Source: Aculops lycopersici (Eukaryota; Arthropoda; Arachnida; Trombidiformes; Eriophyidae). From it: a DNA stretch of 64,000 nt. Both the position numbers and the translations under genes were made by a program. A model generated the notes under the pieces. The model worked only from the letters and a program-made list of their open reading frames with translations. It made no database searches and was not told the DNA's origin. Where the stretch lies: the NCBI GenBank assembly GCA_015350385.1, contig WNKI01000004.1:2643187-2707186 (forward strand). Direction: 5' to 3'. Below are positions 54,392-64,000 of the stretch, in pieces. The number at the start of each line of letters is the position of its first letter. Within the stretch, counting starts at the first letter, position 1.

Positions 54392-55232
54392 TTTTCTTGG
54401 CCGCTCGAGGTCGGGCTATCCGCGTCACCACTGGTTGAAGAGTCTTCCTATCTATCAACTGACCGATAAGCTCGTCTTTCTTATTCTTCTGTATAACTTG
54501 TACCTCTTCCGCCTTGGGATCCGCTATAGGCTCGATTGTTTTGAGTTGGATGTCGTTCTTCTTCAATATTTCTTCGACCTCCTCTTTGGTTGGTTCAGTT
54601 AGCTGACTGAAAGCAAGGAGAAAGTACAAATCACTTGCATAGACTAGCAGAGCCTTGAGGAATATTCGTATTCTAGCAAGGGAAGTTCTTATTACTATCC
54701 AATGATGCACTAGATGTCCAACTCTTAACTGTGATTGACTCTTGCTATAAACATGAATTGATTTGTCTAGAACATCGTCAAGGGACTTGATCAGTTGGGC
54801 AGTTATTTTCCTTATGTGACCAAGACACTTGCGTCGTTTTGTCAGGTCAGTTAGCTGATTTGCCCTATCTCCAAGTTTCTTGAACAGTTCAGATGGTAGT
54901 TTAGTCTCTAGATCCTTAAGACCAACAACAATCTGCTTCAAGCTGGCAATGATGAAATTATTTCGAAATCGGATTTTTAAGCGTTGATATGCTCTCTTGT
55001 AGGCTCTAATCTCCCATTTGAACGTCTCTTCATCAAGTAGGCTGACAATTTGCTTTATGCTATAATTACAATCATTCATGGTGATATAACTTTGATAAAG
55101 AGGAATCTCTGTTTTGGCCGCCGTACGAGATTCTTGAACGAGTAGCAAGCCTAAATGTTGCAAAGTTTTATAGCCGTGGCGAGAAAAACATACAGCGTGC
55201 TGCGGTCCTGCAAATCCAGGTGGCAGTTGCAT
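54372..55232 (-). CDS. NEPRO-like nucleolar protein (tentative)
   Basis: 286 residues from the first ATG (55230-55232). A slightly longer frame would begin with GTG. The protein is mostly helical and basic. A stretch near residues 75-110 (RAYKRAYQRLKIRFRNN then SLKQIVVGLKDLE) and the block around 165-215 (LDKSIHVYSKS..., VIRTSLARIRIFLKALLVY) resemble the N-terminal domain of NEPRO, a nucleolar RNase MRP/P-associated protein. Human NEPRO is ~567 residues, so this would be a short form without the basic C-terminal half. It ends with a Lys/Arg-rich tail. Divergent from SPCS1, 147 bp apart. The resemblance is from memory and moderate; another nucleolar factor is possible. Confidence 0.45.
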   Translation of the reverse strand: MQLPPGFAGPQHAVCFSRHGYKTLQHLGLLLVQESRTAAKTEIPLYQSYITMNDCNYSIKQIVSLLDEETFKWEIRAYKRAYQRLKIRFRNNFIIASLKQIVVGLKDLETKLPSELFKKLGDRANQLTDLTKRRKCLGHIRKITAQLIKSLDDVLDKSIHVYSKSQSQLRVGHLVHHWIVIRTSLARIRIFLKALLVYASDLYFLLAFSQLTEPTKEEVEEILKKNDIQLKTIEPIADPKAEEVQVIQKNKKDELIGQLIDRKTLQPVVTRIARPRAAKKNVNNRR

Positions 55233-55379
55233 CGCTGGCGAGAACACCAGCTTACGCCGGGAGCATCAGTTTTGACACAAACCTCAAAATAGCTGCTTCT
55301 AGCCTGAGATCCACGTGATTCTGAAATTCCAGATTTTAATTATTTTATTAGATAGAAATTAAATCCAACTAGAATCCAA

Positions 55380-55631
55380 ATGGACTACCAAGGACAAGGT
55401 CGAGCTGAGCTCTTATATGAAATAATCATTTTGACATGTACAATCGGTGGCGCGATCGCAGCTTATGTATCTCAGCAATTCTCCTACGCGCTCTATTCCC
55501 ACTTTGCGGGATTTATTATAGCCTGTCTTATTTGTCTACCACCTTGGCCCATATTTAAAAGGAAACCAGTCAAATGGCAGCCAGCTGTCAAGTTGGACGA
55601 GGAGGATGAAGATGAGGAAGTTAGCGAGTGA
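55380..55631 (+). CDS. SPCS1: Signal peptidase complex subunit 1
   Basis: 83 residues matching SPCS1 almost throughout: MDYQGQGRAE (human MDYKGQKLAE), YVSQQFSYALYSHFAGF and LPPWPIFKRKPVKW. Two membrane helices lie at about 12-29 and 34-53, with both ends cytosolic in known orthologues. The C-terminus is acidic (DEEDEDEE). The subunit belongs to the ER signal peptidase complex and helps exclude transmembrane segments from cleavage. Short, single-exon, divergent from the NEPRO-like gene. Confidence 0.93.
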   Translation: MDYQGQGRAELLYEIIILTCTIGGAIAAYVSQQFSYALYSHFAGFIIACLICLPPWPIFKRKPVKWQPAVKLDEEDEDEEVSE

Positions 55632-56025
55632 TAATGAAAAATCTTCTTGCAGACACATTGCAATCAAATTTACAATCCATTAGATCTATTTTCCAAATAA
55701 TTTATACACACCGTCACACATTCTAGGACCAAGATTGAGACAGTTATGTCCCATTGTACCGGTTCAATCGAAGTGTAGAATTGCATCGAAAAACAAACAA
55801 ATCTCGAATCAGTTGTGCAAAGAACTCTGCAGGCAAGTGCGAAAGAGTAGGAAATTTGCTTGCAATGTTTTGAGTCATCCGACCATTAGGCATGCTAACG
55901 GGAAACCGGCGGCGCACGTGACTTTGCTGGAACGGTGCAATCGACACTCGTTAGCAAAAAGCTGATTTCATTAAACTTGACTTGTCACATTTCCAAAATT
56001 AAATCAACTCTCAGATACAATAAAT
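55632..56025. other. 394-bp spacer between same-strand genes
   Basis: Probably SPCS1 3' region and the promoter of the next gene. It has a GC-richer patch with GGCGGCGCACGTGAC near 55908. No coding evidence. Confidence 0.4.
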
Positions 56026-56805
56026 ATGACTGACTCCATCGAAGAGCTCCTCAATAGAGTGGATAAACTCAAGGTTGTGTCGGTAGGTTTGAAGCCCGGG
56101 AAGGAGAGGATAGCTAATTTGACTCGCTCTGAACATATCGGTTTATCTATCATTAGAGACGAGGAGTTGAGACCACTCAAAGTTTGCTTGACTTCAGAGG
56201 ATAAGATTCATGTCGTTGAGCCATCAATAGCTAGCAACCAGACGTTTTTAAGGGATTTACTAGAGAGTCGAGATGTAATTGTCTATACATTGGACGGGAC
56301 AAACGATGCAGAAACCTTAGCGGATTCAATGAATATACTATTGCGAGGCCAGATGGATCTACCGGCAATGGATATCAGTTTCCGAAATCGATTGGCACTG
56401 ATAAACGGAGTCCAGCCAAGCGGGGAGATAACCTACGAGACAAACATAGAGCACATGCCACATTTGAAATGTCTCAACTACCAAGCAATGGTCAAGCGGT
56501 ACCTAAATTTGGCCATCAAGGATACTGAATGCACTAAGGAGGAGGTGGAAAGTTTGAGGAAATATGAACTAAGTGATATCGCTATAAATTGTATCAAGAG
56601 GAAGAGTCGATATGTTCGTGCCCTGGCTTTAGCCATACAGTCTGAGGCTAGGCGATTGCGCGACGAGCCCAGCAAGAATCTTATTTATGAATTTGCCATC
56701 ATTGCCAAGGACGGTGATCGAAATGATTTCGATGCTGAAAAGACGAACTATTATCATGATCTTAGAAGTAGAGTGAATCAAATTAGGCTTCTGGAAGACG
56801 AATAG
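56026..56805 (+). CDS. Unrecognised 259-residue protein
   Basis: A clean frame in the gene-dense block with a good start, no low-complexity runs and even codon use, so I believe it is a gene. I do not recognise it. The first ~140 residues alternate strands and helices, with a Rossmann-like stretch (LLESRDVIVYTLDG) that only faintly recalls the N-terminal nucleotide-fold part of adenylate kinase 7. The second half is helical and charged (KRKSRYVRALALAIQSEARR) and ends in an acidic tail. No membrane segment or signal peptide. A structure-based search would be needed to name it. Confidence 0.65.
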   Translation: MTDSIEELLNRVDKLKVVSVGLKPGKERIANLTRSEHIGLSIIRDEELRPLKVCLTSEDKIHVVEPSIASNQTFLRDLLESRDVIVYTLDGTNDAETLADSMNILLRGQMDLPAMDISFRNRLALINGVQPSGEITYETNIEHMPHLKCLNYQAMVKRYLNLAIKDTECTKEEVESLRKYELSDIAINCIKRKSRYVRALALAIQSEARRLRDEPSKNLIYEFAIIAKDGDRNDFDAEKTNYYHDLRSRVNQIRLLEDE

Positions 56806-57055
56806 TTCTAGACTCGACGTGGTATTGAGAAAATTAATCACGTGCGCGTGTGTGTGTCATCGTTATTCTAGCTGGTGTAAACAACAACAACACTTATTTA
56901 ACTTAGAATCTTATACAGTATTCATTATGTCATGTGATCACAATTCGGTACAACTACTCTATTTAGCAATCATGACTTTTTATAGCTTGCCGCCATAATT
57001 GGGTACAGTAGTGCTGTCAAACTAAATCAGAATAAAATTTCCATTACCTAGACGA

Positions 57056-57535
57056 CTAGGGGTGAGGTTGATTATTCCCAAACATGGGCGGACCGTGATT
57101 GTCGTAATAAGTAACTTGCCCATCGTACGCCGGCCAGGCGTATGATTGTGTTGGTTGGGGACCGAATGTTGCGATGCCCGGTTGTTGCTGTTGTTGCTGT
57201 TGAAGGGGATGATGGTAAGGGTGGTGCTGATTAGGTACGGTGGTGACTATGGCTTGTTGCTGTTGCTGTGGTTGAAGGTGTTGATTGGACAAATGGTGGT
57301 GATGAGTCAAGTTCTGATTGTTCGTGAGTGTTGGTGCCAGTGTTGGTACCACTGTTGATACAGAAACAGTTCCGCTATGATAACCATTTTCCTCATAAGC
57401 AGATAAGCGTGCCTTCAATTCTTTGATCTCCTCATCCTTTTTCTGGCTCTGCTCAAAATAATATTCAGCTATATTGGTTACACCAATGACAATATCACGA
57501 TCGATTTGATCAGTTCGTTCGGCCATACCCTCCAT
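57056..57535 (-). CDS. Small coiled-coil, Gln/His-rich protein of unknown function
   Basis: 159 residues. The first ~50 (TDQIDRDIVIGVTNIAEYYF then EQSQKKDEEIKELKARL) form a probable coiled coil. The rest is low-complexity with Gln and His runs and Pro/Tyr near the end. A pyrimidine-rich TTTTCGCTTTAG lies just before the start on the minus strand and looks like a splice acceptor, so the ATG may sit in the second exon or the frame may continue a longer protein. Divergent from MECR. No family recognised. Confidence 0.5.
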   Translation of the reverse strand: MEGMAERTDQIDRDIVIGVTNIAEYYFEQSQKKDEEIKELKARLSAYEENGYHSGTVSVSTVVPTLAPTLTNNQNLTHHHHLSNQHLQPQQQQQAIVTTVPNQHHPYHHPLQQQQQQQPGIATFGPQPTQSYAWPAYDGQVTYYDNHGPPMFGNNQPHP

Positions 57536-57981
57536 CCTCTAAAGCGAAAACTGATTAACAATTCGGCTAGAGAGATGGAATTATATTAGTAGATATTGAT
57601 TGTTTATCTTTGTGCTTCGGTGTGAGAAATATTAGCTATCGCGTTAGATCAGCGGCTGAGGGCAGCTGTGGAAACGAACGCGTATTCCCCTAGTCCGAAC
57701 CACCCACTTGCAAATCGGTTCAACATGTCCCGCACACCATACAATCAGTCAACTCTTTTTGCGATGCTTGTTTAATTTATGTGGCACGATGTGTTATTTC
57801 GCCCGCCGTTGGGAGGGCGTGTAGAAAAGTATTGGGTGTGAGCGTCTACACCCGAATCTTCAAAAAGTAGCTGTGAGAAGCGAGTGAGCAGCTGATATAG
57901 AATTAATATCACAACATTCAAATATAATATTCAATAGCTCCATTTTATATATTCACTAATAAAAGATCTTTATCCGAAAAA
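57536..57981. promoter_or_regulatory. Divergent promoter spacer upstream of MECR
   Basis: 446 bp between opposite start codons, with a CpG-richer middle (about 57650-57850: GAACGCG, GCCCGCCGTTGGGAGGGCG). Bidirectional promoter inferred from geometry and composition. Confidence 0.4.
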
Positions 57982-59121
57982 ATGTTGTCTCGACATTCTC
58001 TTCTCCGAACTTTGAGTTTATATAAGAATTCTTTCAATCCAATAGTTACTAGAGCACTGTCAACCGAGAGCACACCCATAGACTTTAGCTCACTTGGGGA
58101 GCATAGGAGCCTGCAGATAGAAAGATATGGTGAGCCCAAAGACAGTGTCAAGCTAGTCACTAGGAGACCAGAGGAAGTACTACCAAAGGAGTTGCATAAA
58201 AACCAAATTCTATTTGAGCACCTCGTTGCTTGCATCAATCCGGCAGATATCAACCTAATCCAAGGTGTTTACGGTGTCAGGCCGGAACTACCTTCGATTG
58301 TGGGTAACGAAGGAGTATTGAGAGTCAAACAGGTTGGCGCCAATATCAGGCACCTGAAACCGGGTGATCTAGCGCTATCAGTGGGAACATTCACACCACA
58401 TTGGCAATCATACAGTGTTCAAGATGATTCTCTCGTCTTCAAGGTCAATCAAGGGCTCGATCCATCAGTCGCAGCTCAAATAAAGGTTAACCCGTGCACT
58501 GCCTATAGGATGATTAAAGACTTTTCCATCATGAAACCTGGTGATGTAATCATACAGAATGGCGCCAATTCTGCAGTAGGAGTTTATGTGATACAGTTAT
58601 CAAAATTATGGGGCCTCAAGACTATAAATGTGATTAGAGATCGACCCAACAAAGATGAGGTCGTCAAAGAACTTAAAGACTTCGGCGCTGACATCGTGCT
58701 CACAGAGGAGGAGGTGGCAAAAGTTGAGGTTATGAAGCCCCTTACGAAGAATATCGGTAAACCAAAGCTTTTCCTGAACTGCGTCGGAGGCAAGAACGCA
58801 ATCAACTGTCAGAAGACTCTCGCCGACGGTGGCTATTCCGTTACGTATGGTGCCATGTCAAGACAACCTTTCAGTTTGAGTGCTACATCGCTTATATTCA
58901 AGGATCATAGGTATGTTGGTTTTTGGGTATCAAGGTGGTACAAGGACAGACAGGCCCATAGACGTGAAGAAATCAAAGCCATGTTGGATGAAGTTGTTGA
59001 CCTGTTCGCCAAGGGAACGTTGCAATCGAAAACAACCAAGATGATTGAGTTCGAGGAAAGAGATATAGCTTTTGCTGGCTCTAACAATGCCAAATATATA
59101 TTCTCGATCAATAAAAGCTAG
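57982..59121 (+). CDS. MECR: Mitochondrial enoyl-[acyl-carrier-protein] reductase
   Basis: 379 residues; human MECR is 373. The start gives a typical mitochondrial presequence (MLSRHSLLRTLSLYKNSFN, rich in Arg, Leu and Ser with no acidic residue). The MDR fold follows: CINPADINLIQGVYG with the family catalytic Tyr, PSIVGNEGV, GANIRHLKPGD, then the NADPH-binding region (QNGANSAVGVYVIQLSKLWG) and GGKNAINCQKTLADGG. MECR does the last step of mitochondrial type II fatty-acid synthesis, needed for octanoate and lipoate. No zinc ligands are expected or seen. An AATAAA falls within the final codons and another near 59180. Convergent with cofilin, 371 bp apart. Confidence 0.94.
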   Translation: MLSRHSLLRTLSLYKNSFNPIVTRALSTESTPIDFSSLGEHRSLQIERYGEPKDSVKLVTRRPEEVLPKELHKNQILFEHLVACINPADINLIQGVYGVRPELPSIVGNEGVLRVKQVGANIRHLKPGDLALSVGTFTPHWQSYSVQDDSLVFKVNQGLDPSVAAQIKVNPCTAYRMIKDFSIMKPGDVIIQNGANSAVGVYVIQLSKLWGLKTINVIRDRPNKDEVVKELKDFGADIVLTEEEVAKVEVMKPLTKNIGKPKLFLNCVGGKNAINCQKTLADGGYSVTYGAMSRQPFSLSATSLIFKDHRYVGFWVSRWYKDRQAHRREEIKAMLDEVVDLFAKGTLQSKTTKMIEFEERDIAFAGSNNAKYIFSINKS

Positions 59122-59492
59122 ATCCCCTGGGTTTTGCCAAGAGCAGGCACACAAATTGGTGGGTTTTTTTCAATATGAATCAATAAACAGGTTGAGATTG
59201 TGAGCGTCGAATAGACAAAGTTGTTGCCGTGGTGTGCGTCAAAACAAGCAAGTGGGGATTTTCGGCATATGAATAGATAGAATAAACATGAAATATCATG
59301 ATTGTAATGATTGTGGTGATGACGACGATAGGATATTTTGAGGAGAGCGCAGGTAAAATCGATGACCACTCAAAGTGAAATTTTAATATATATATATTGT
59401 TTCGTTATAATATATTACTGGGGATAATATAATCTCTCTCTCTCTCTCTTCTTCATTTTCTCTCTTCTTCCTTCTTATTATTGTGTGTCACT
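59122..59492. other. 371-bp convergent 3' spacer
   Basis: Contains a short TA run (about 59384-59395) and a CT microsatellite (59433-59451). It presumably holds 3' untranslated ends of MECR and cofilin. Confidence 0.5.
59433..59451. repeat. (CT)n microsatellite
   Basis: About nine CT units, followed by TCTTC-rich sequence. Confidence 0.85.
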
Positions 59493-59939
59493 TTATTTGC
59501 CACCTTTCTTGAATGCATCCTCAATAGTTTCCTGGGATGCCTCTTCGTAATCGCAAGCTTGGACGTATTTGTAAACCCCAACTAGAGCCTTCTTGAGTGC
59601 ATCATAACTAGATGAGTAAAGCATTTTTTGTTTAATCTTAGAACTCTCTGGACACCATGTCATTAATACTAGTCTATCAACGCTCATTGAGGTCTTGTCT
59701 CCTGACCCCTCAACTGAAACACTAGCTGGGAAATCAAAAACGCAATAGCGGCACTCCGAGCTAAACTTCTTCAATTGTTCCAAGAAGTCCGAGTATTTGG
59801 CATCCCGAGGTCCAGTAGACTCGACATCAATAACCTTCTCATCTTTAATGTGATAAATAATGTATCTGTACTTCTTATCCTTCTTAACCTCTTCGTAGAC
59901 CGTCTTAGCCTCAGCTGAAACTGCAACACCTGAAGACAT
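59493..59939 (-). CDS. tsr: Cofilin/actin-depolymerising factor (twinstar-like)
   Basis: 148 residues, the usual length for arthropod ADF/cofilin. The N-terminus MSSGVAVS keeps a Ser at position 3, the LIM-kinase target that switches the protein off. The ADF-homology fold shows YEEVKKDKKYRYIIYHIKDE, CRYCVFDFPAS, LVLMTWCPESSKIKQKMLYS (the long actin-binding helix region) and ALVGVYKYVQACDYEEAS. It severs and depolymerises actin filaments in the cytosol. No intron interrupts the start, although many animal orthologues have one after the first codons. The stop codon overlaps an AATAAA on the coding strand. Confidence 0.96.
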   Translation of the reverse strand: MSSGVAVSAEAKTVYEEVKKDKKYRYIIYHIKDEKVIDVESTGPRDAKYSDFLEQLKKFSSECRYCVFDFPASVSVEGSGDKTSMSVDRLVLMTWCPESSKIKQKMLYSSSYDALKKALVGVYKYVQACDYEEASQETIEDAFKKGGK

Positions 59940-60868
59940 TTTGATTTTGAATTTGTTGTTGCTTTGTTATTATTCAATAATAATGCTGCTTTTGTATGTA
60001 TGTTCTCTTGACCGAGCGTTTCGATGTGTCGACTATAATAAATACAAGAGGTTTGGTTGATGATGATGAAAGAGTGACACTTGTCAGTTGGACGAAAAGG
60101 GAAAGATGAGGCTAAGATTCCTGATGATGAAGAAGAGGATTATTTTGTTGGCTTGCTAGCTGTAGCACGTGAGATGTTTTTCTTTCGGGTTATATTCTTT
60201 TTGGAAAACTGCCTCGGCGATTCCCCGAAGAACACCCGTTTTTCGACATTACATTTACGGTACTCCCGCTGCGCGCGCACGCTGCTGCAGCGAGCGCGCT
60301 TTTTCGATTTTTAGGCTAATCTGCTGGGCAGTGAGTAGGGGTGGCAATTGGGGATTTATTCAACCGCGCGAGTTTTCCGTTGCGCTCTCACGATCAAGGG
60401 GGGAAAGGAGACGAGGATGACCAATGCGTTGATTTTTCAACGGACGCTTGTGCCGAAAATAGAACGCCTGTGCCGCTCCCTAGTTCGCCTTTTTGCACAT
60501 GAGCTCGACACCCTCATGTCAAGCTTAAACGGTTGCGCAACCATCAAGCGCCCAATCGACATTGGCGCATTTTGAGGCAGGGAGCACAACGGCCGTCATC
60601 GTGGTCGCCTTCGTAGAGCAGCCGTCGCCGCCGAGCCAACGCCTCTAGAGTCGCCCTAGCAGATGTACTGTACCGTACCGAAGCGCACCACCGCATCGCA
60701 CCGTTCTGCCGTACACAGCACTACAGTGCACTTTACCGCACTGTTGCGATGCTCTCGGGCGCATGCAACAATTTTGCACTGTCCCAATGGGCAAATGGGT
60801 AATTCCAAATTTGGATCTCCGGCTTCTCCAGAGCAGTTTTGCAATTGCCCTCGCCGTAATGTTAGGAG

Positions 60869-60906
60869 TCTCTCTCTCTCTCTCTCTCNCTNCTCTCTCT
60901 CTNNTC
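60869..60906. repeat. (CT)n microsatellite with ambiguous bases
   Basis: CT run with single N calls (60889, 60892, 60903-60904), leading into a 20-N gap. Confidence 0.9.
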
Positions 60907-60926
60907 NNNNNNNNNNNNNNNNNNNN
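60907..60926. other. Assembly gap (20 N)
   Basis: Twenty consecutive N between a CT repeat and an ACGT-rich block. True length unknown. Confidence 0.97.
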
Positions 60927-61033
60927 AACGGTTACGTTAACGTTACGTACGTTCCGTACCGTCCGTTACCTACCGTACGTACGTACGTTACGTTCGTACT
61001 ACGTCGTCCGTCCGTACGTACGTTAGTACGTAC

Positions 61034-61034
<1 letters not shown>
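60927..61034. repeat. ACGT/CGTAC-word low-complexity block
   Basis: About 108 bases built almost entirely of overlapping ACGT, CGTA, GTAC and CCGT words, with very high CpG. It is flanked by a gap on the left and a CT repeat on the right. Unlike anything else in the window. Confidence 0.8.

Positions 61035-61081
<47 letters not shown>
61035..61081. repeat. (CT)n microsatellite
   Basis: Uninterrupted run of about 23 CT units. Confidence 0.92.
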
Positions 61082-61083
<2 letters not shown>

Positions 61084-64000
61084 TGGTACTGTCGTCACCG
61101 TTGCGGCTCTGTATCGAGCGCCACACGGCAAGCTCGAGCTCGGCAAAGTGTAGTCGTGGTCGTGGTCGTGGTCTTGGTGTTTGTCGCAGTGCAGCTAGCG
61201 AGAGAGTCGCATAGCTCGCTGAGATTGCCGCGCGCCTAGCGACCCAGTGTCTAGATGCGTGGCCAACAACAACAACAACTCACCATTCTCCTCTCTTTCT
61301 CTTTCTAGTCCTGGCAAATGTTCAACTATAACACATCTGTTTCCTCTGCTCTACTCCTCAGTCTCCGTTTCTTGTCTTGAAAGTTGTAACCATTCTATTT
61401 ACTATCTCAAACTTAAGCGAAACTTGCAAACACCGTCGACGAGGTTTGGTGTTCGAGGAAGCGGACTGAAAATAGATCCAAGGGAGACGCCCAGTCGAAG
61501 ATGTTTGTTGGCTGGTAGGCAGGCGTTTCTTCTCGTATCGAGTTTGTGGCGAACAAGCAGCAACGAAGGAAACAACAATTTCAGAGGCATAAACTTTCGG
61601 TGTTCAGTTGTAGCGAGACCTCTGCTCGGTAACGTTAAAATGCTCGCAGGTTTGCAGTCTTCTCCCTCGACTTCGTTGTTGCTGTCGTCGTCCTTAAACG
61701 CCAAACTTCATCTATAAATTATAAAGCGTTTCGGCGATGTTGCAATACGGAGCGATGCGGCACATTGAAGTCCCGATCTCCTCACTACTCATTTGCGAGT
61801 GCCTTTCTAGTTCGTTGCCTTTCCACTCGGTGGAGACGTCGATGTCGCGCTAACGAACGGAACGCGCATCTGTCTCACTAACCGTCGCCGGTGACTTACT
61901 GCAAGTGCCGCTTATGCTACTGCTCCGTTTACCTGGCTCACCTGACGGTCGCACTCCCAGTTACACGTCGTTAATCCGTTCATCTCGCACCGACGATCGT
62001 AGCTAACTAAACTTAGTCAACCAGCTAACAAACAGACTAACTGACTAACTGCCGCTAAAAGTTCCAACTAAAAGCAAATACAAAGACCTCCACTACGAGA
62101 TGCACAGAGGAGATGATAGATGGGCGCGCCGTTTATCTAAAATCCATAGGATAGGCGGAAGAGAAGACGACACAGTTGATGTCGGCGGCGTTCTCGACGA
62201 TCGATTAGCGCGGACGTAGATTGTCTCCACTTCCTAGATACCTGGTGATGGAATATAAATGTAATCCAACTTGTTGCTCGGGGGAGATTATAACACTTAC
62301 ACTAGCTTCCTGAGATTTGCGAGTCTGGTGGTCAAGCGGCGGTAGCAATAGCAGCAAGAGTATAAGTGTATTTGAGGGTCAAGCAAAGCGAACTTGAGCC
62401 TTAAGGCTTGAATAGCAACTTAGTCGAGAGTTTGACTTGACAGAACCTGAAAAGCGGCGACCAACGAGAGCAAACAAGAGCAACGTTGTTAGTGGAGGTG
62501 GTGCTGCTGCTGAAACCGTTGCCATTGCTGCTTATACTGCCATAATAATGGATGCTCACGCTAGGTGACTCGTTCGAGAGCTCGCCAAGTAGACGATGAG
62601 ACTTGAGATGTAGTTGCAACTGGAGTGGTAGTTATAGCTTCAGCTTAGGCTCAATGGCGACTAACCTCTATCTCGAATCCTTATGCTGGCTATCTTGCCA
62701 GATTGTCGTTACCGTTGCTTTTGCCGCCTGAAGCACGAATTGAGCGATGTGAATGAGTGAATGAAACAGCGACCGACTGAATGAATGAATGGATGAATGA
62801 CTGACACTCCTTCGCTAAGTCGAGTGACCGTCGCCAAGGATAAAGACGACGACGACTGCTGAGTCACCTGTTGCTCGGCAGAGCTGAGCAGCAAGATGAG
62901 TCTTTCGAGTAAAGCTAACCTGTTGTCCGTTGGTCGGCCGGTTAGCTGTTAGATTGGTCAGTAGGGGTTAGCCAATTGACAACCTGTGCCCGGTAAGCTC
63001 GATCGAGTTTTGAGACTTTTGATGGACTGCTAATGTGATTTTGCCATTTCACTTTCTACGTGAGTTTGCCTTCGCTTAATTAGATGATTGTTTAATTATC
63101 ATAATATAAACTGAATCTGAATCAAATTTTTATGGTAAAATTTGATGTCAATGCAGAGGATGATCTGCTATTCACTGTCCCCATTCAATCATCAGCTAAC
63201 TTGGCTTGTATTACTTGGCCTTCTTTCTCCTGTACGTATTATAATAAGTCGCTTTCCGTTCGTCGATTACACGCAAAATTAAAACGTGCACTAACCAAAT
63301 CGAATCGCTAGCTAGTTGTCCTCTTTGGCTTGAAGTAAAAACCTTCTGATTGACCGGATGAGAGAAACAACGACCCGGCAAAAGTAACCGGCTAGTTGCG
63401 TGTAAAAACGAGACCACAAATACAGGGGATTCAGATTAACCAACCAGCGACCGCATTTATTGTTGTGTTAATCTATGGGCTTGGCCCAGCAGCTAGCGTC
63501 CAATGGAAAAGTTGATCCTCTCTTGCTCATTTGATACTTTTGTCCCAAAGGCCAACATTCGCTTGCAACAACTTGGCATCACTAGCGCGCGCTCCAGCAG
63601 TCGGCTCTCACGCTACTGGAGTCGCTACACTAACCAACTCGGAAATCGTTCCCCCTGTAGAGAGTTTTCCCTCCTACTTGCGCCGCTTTCGCCCCGCTGC
63701 TAGCTTGCCAAACTGGTCAGTGGTGGTTGCGGCGGCTACGACGATGCTCACTCTCTCGCTCGACACATACAGAAATCTAACGAACAACATGCGCGCTGGA
63801 CGATAAGCTGGCCAGGTGAAAATGCACCGGGTGCAGGTCGATCAACAAGTTGTTGCCGTCTTCGTCTTCTCTACAATCATCAGCAGCGGCGATGATACAC
63901 AAGTTACAGTCTAGTTGCTCTCCTTCTTAGTCAACTTCCTTTACTAGCTAACTTGCCAGTGGAGTTGACTGGCCACTCGCTCGCTTCCTAAATTCGTGCC

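Larger units (their letters stand above)
59940..64000. other. 4-kb stretch with no supportable gene
   Basis: Upstream side of cofilin, then a GC-rich region (60.2-60.8 kb), CT repeats, an N gap and an ACGT-word block, followed by CAA/GAC-rich spacer. Minus-strand donor-like sites occur (GTAAGT at about 61905 and 62298). The reading frames around them have no recognisable content. Confidence 0.45.

Noticed and set aside
60663..61214. 183-codon frame spanning the N gap
   Set aside because: Runs through CT repeats and the gap, giving Ser-Leu repeats and unknown residues. It cannot be coding as read.
61247..61717. 156-codon + strand frame
   Set aside because: Ser/Leu-rich composition typical of CT-rich spacer, no domain, and overlapped by a minus-strand frame.
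62298..62420. Leu-rich minus-strand segment before a GTAAGT donor, resembling a signal peptide
   Set aside because: The Leu/Cys-rich look comes from GCT/ATTGCT repeats, and no ATG opens the favourable frame.

Overview
This is eukaryotic nuclear DNA from an animal. The proteins are metazoan or protostome-like: a PALS1/Stardust MAGUK, a 148-residue arthropod-type cofilin, an O-GalNAc transferase, PYROXD1 and an APC7 subunit. Large spliced introns occur, and the spacers are full of CAA/CAG, CT, AAT and TCAG microsatellites. An arthropod is the best guess. A chelicerate or mite is possible, because many genes are intronless, but I cannot prove it from this window. Runs of N occur inside CT/GA repeats at the left edge and near 60.9 kb, so this is a draft assembly.

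Layout. 1-7.2 kb: no supportable gene, only repeats and a GC-rich block near 6.5 kb. 7.2-11 kb: LRR1-like gene (+) facing DDX49-like helicase (-), then a tRNA-Gln (-). 11-22.9 kb: about 12 kb without a supportable protein gene. It holds a 1,682-bp exact duplication (12536-14217 and 18639-20320), several microsatellites and a perfect 13-bp hairpin. 22.9-25.3 kb: single-exon polypeptide GalNAc-transferase. 26.6-27.8 kb: intact mariner/Tc1-type transposase-derived gene. 27.9-38.8 kb (-): stardust/PALS1, which I reconstruct as three exons (38722-38791, 36937-37040, 27919-30999) with introns of 1.7 and 5.9 kb. 38.8-42.6 kb: no supportable gene.

42.6-60 kb is very compact: cathepsin A (+), mitochondrial uS14m (-), ANAPC7 (+), an ANKRD11/12-type C-terminal-domain protein (-), a 68-residue solo chromo-shadow protein (+) 60 nt before PYROXD1 (+), then WARS1, PDCL and a NEPRO-like gene (all -). 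PDCL and NEPRO-like overlap by 20 nt. Next come SPCS1 (+), an unrecognised 259-residue protein (+), a small Q/H-rich coiled-coil protein (-), MECR (+) and cofilin (-). Most are housekeeping genes in convergent pairs or divergent pairs sharing short spacers. 60-64 kb: repeats, a gap and no supportable gene.

The genes do not form one pathway. Mitochondrial function (uS14m, MECR), translation and ribosome biogenesis (WARS1, DDX49, NEPRO-like), secretion and glycosylation (SPCS1, GALNT, CTSA) and cell-cycle ubiquitination (ANAPC7, LRR1) are represented. The most novel items are the transposase-derived gene, the solo chromo-shadow protein, the overlapping NEPRO-like/PDCL pair and the extra N-terminal PDZ-like segment spliced onto stardust.
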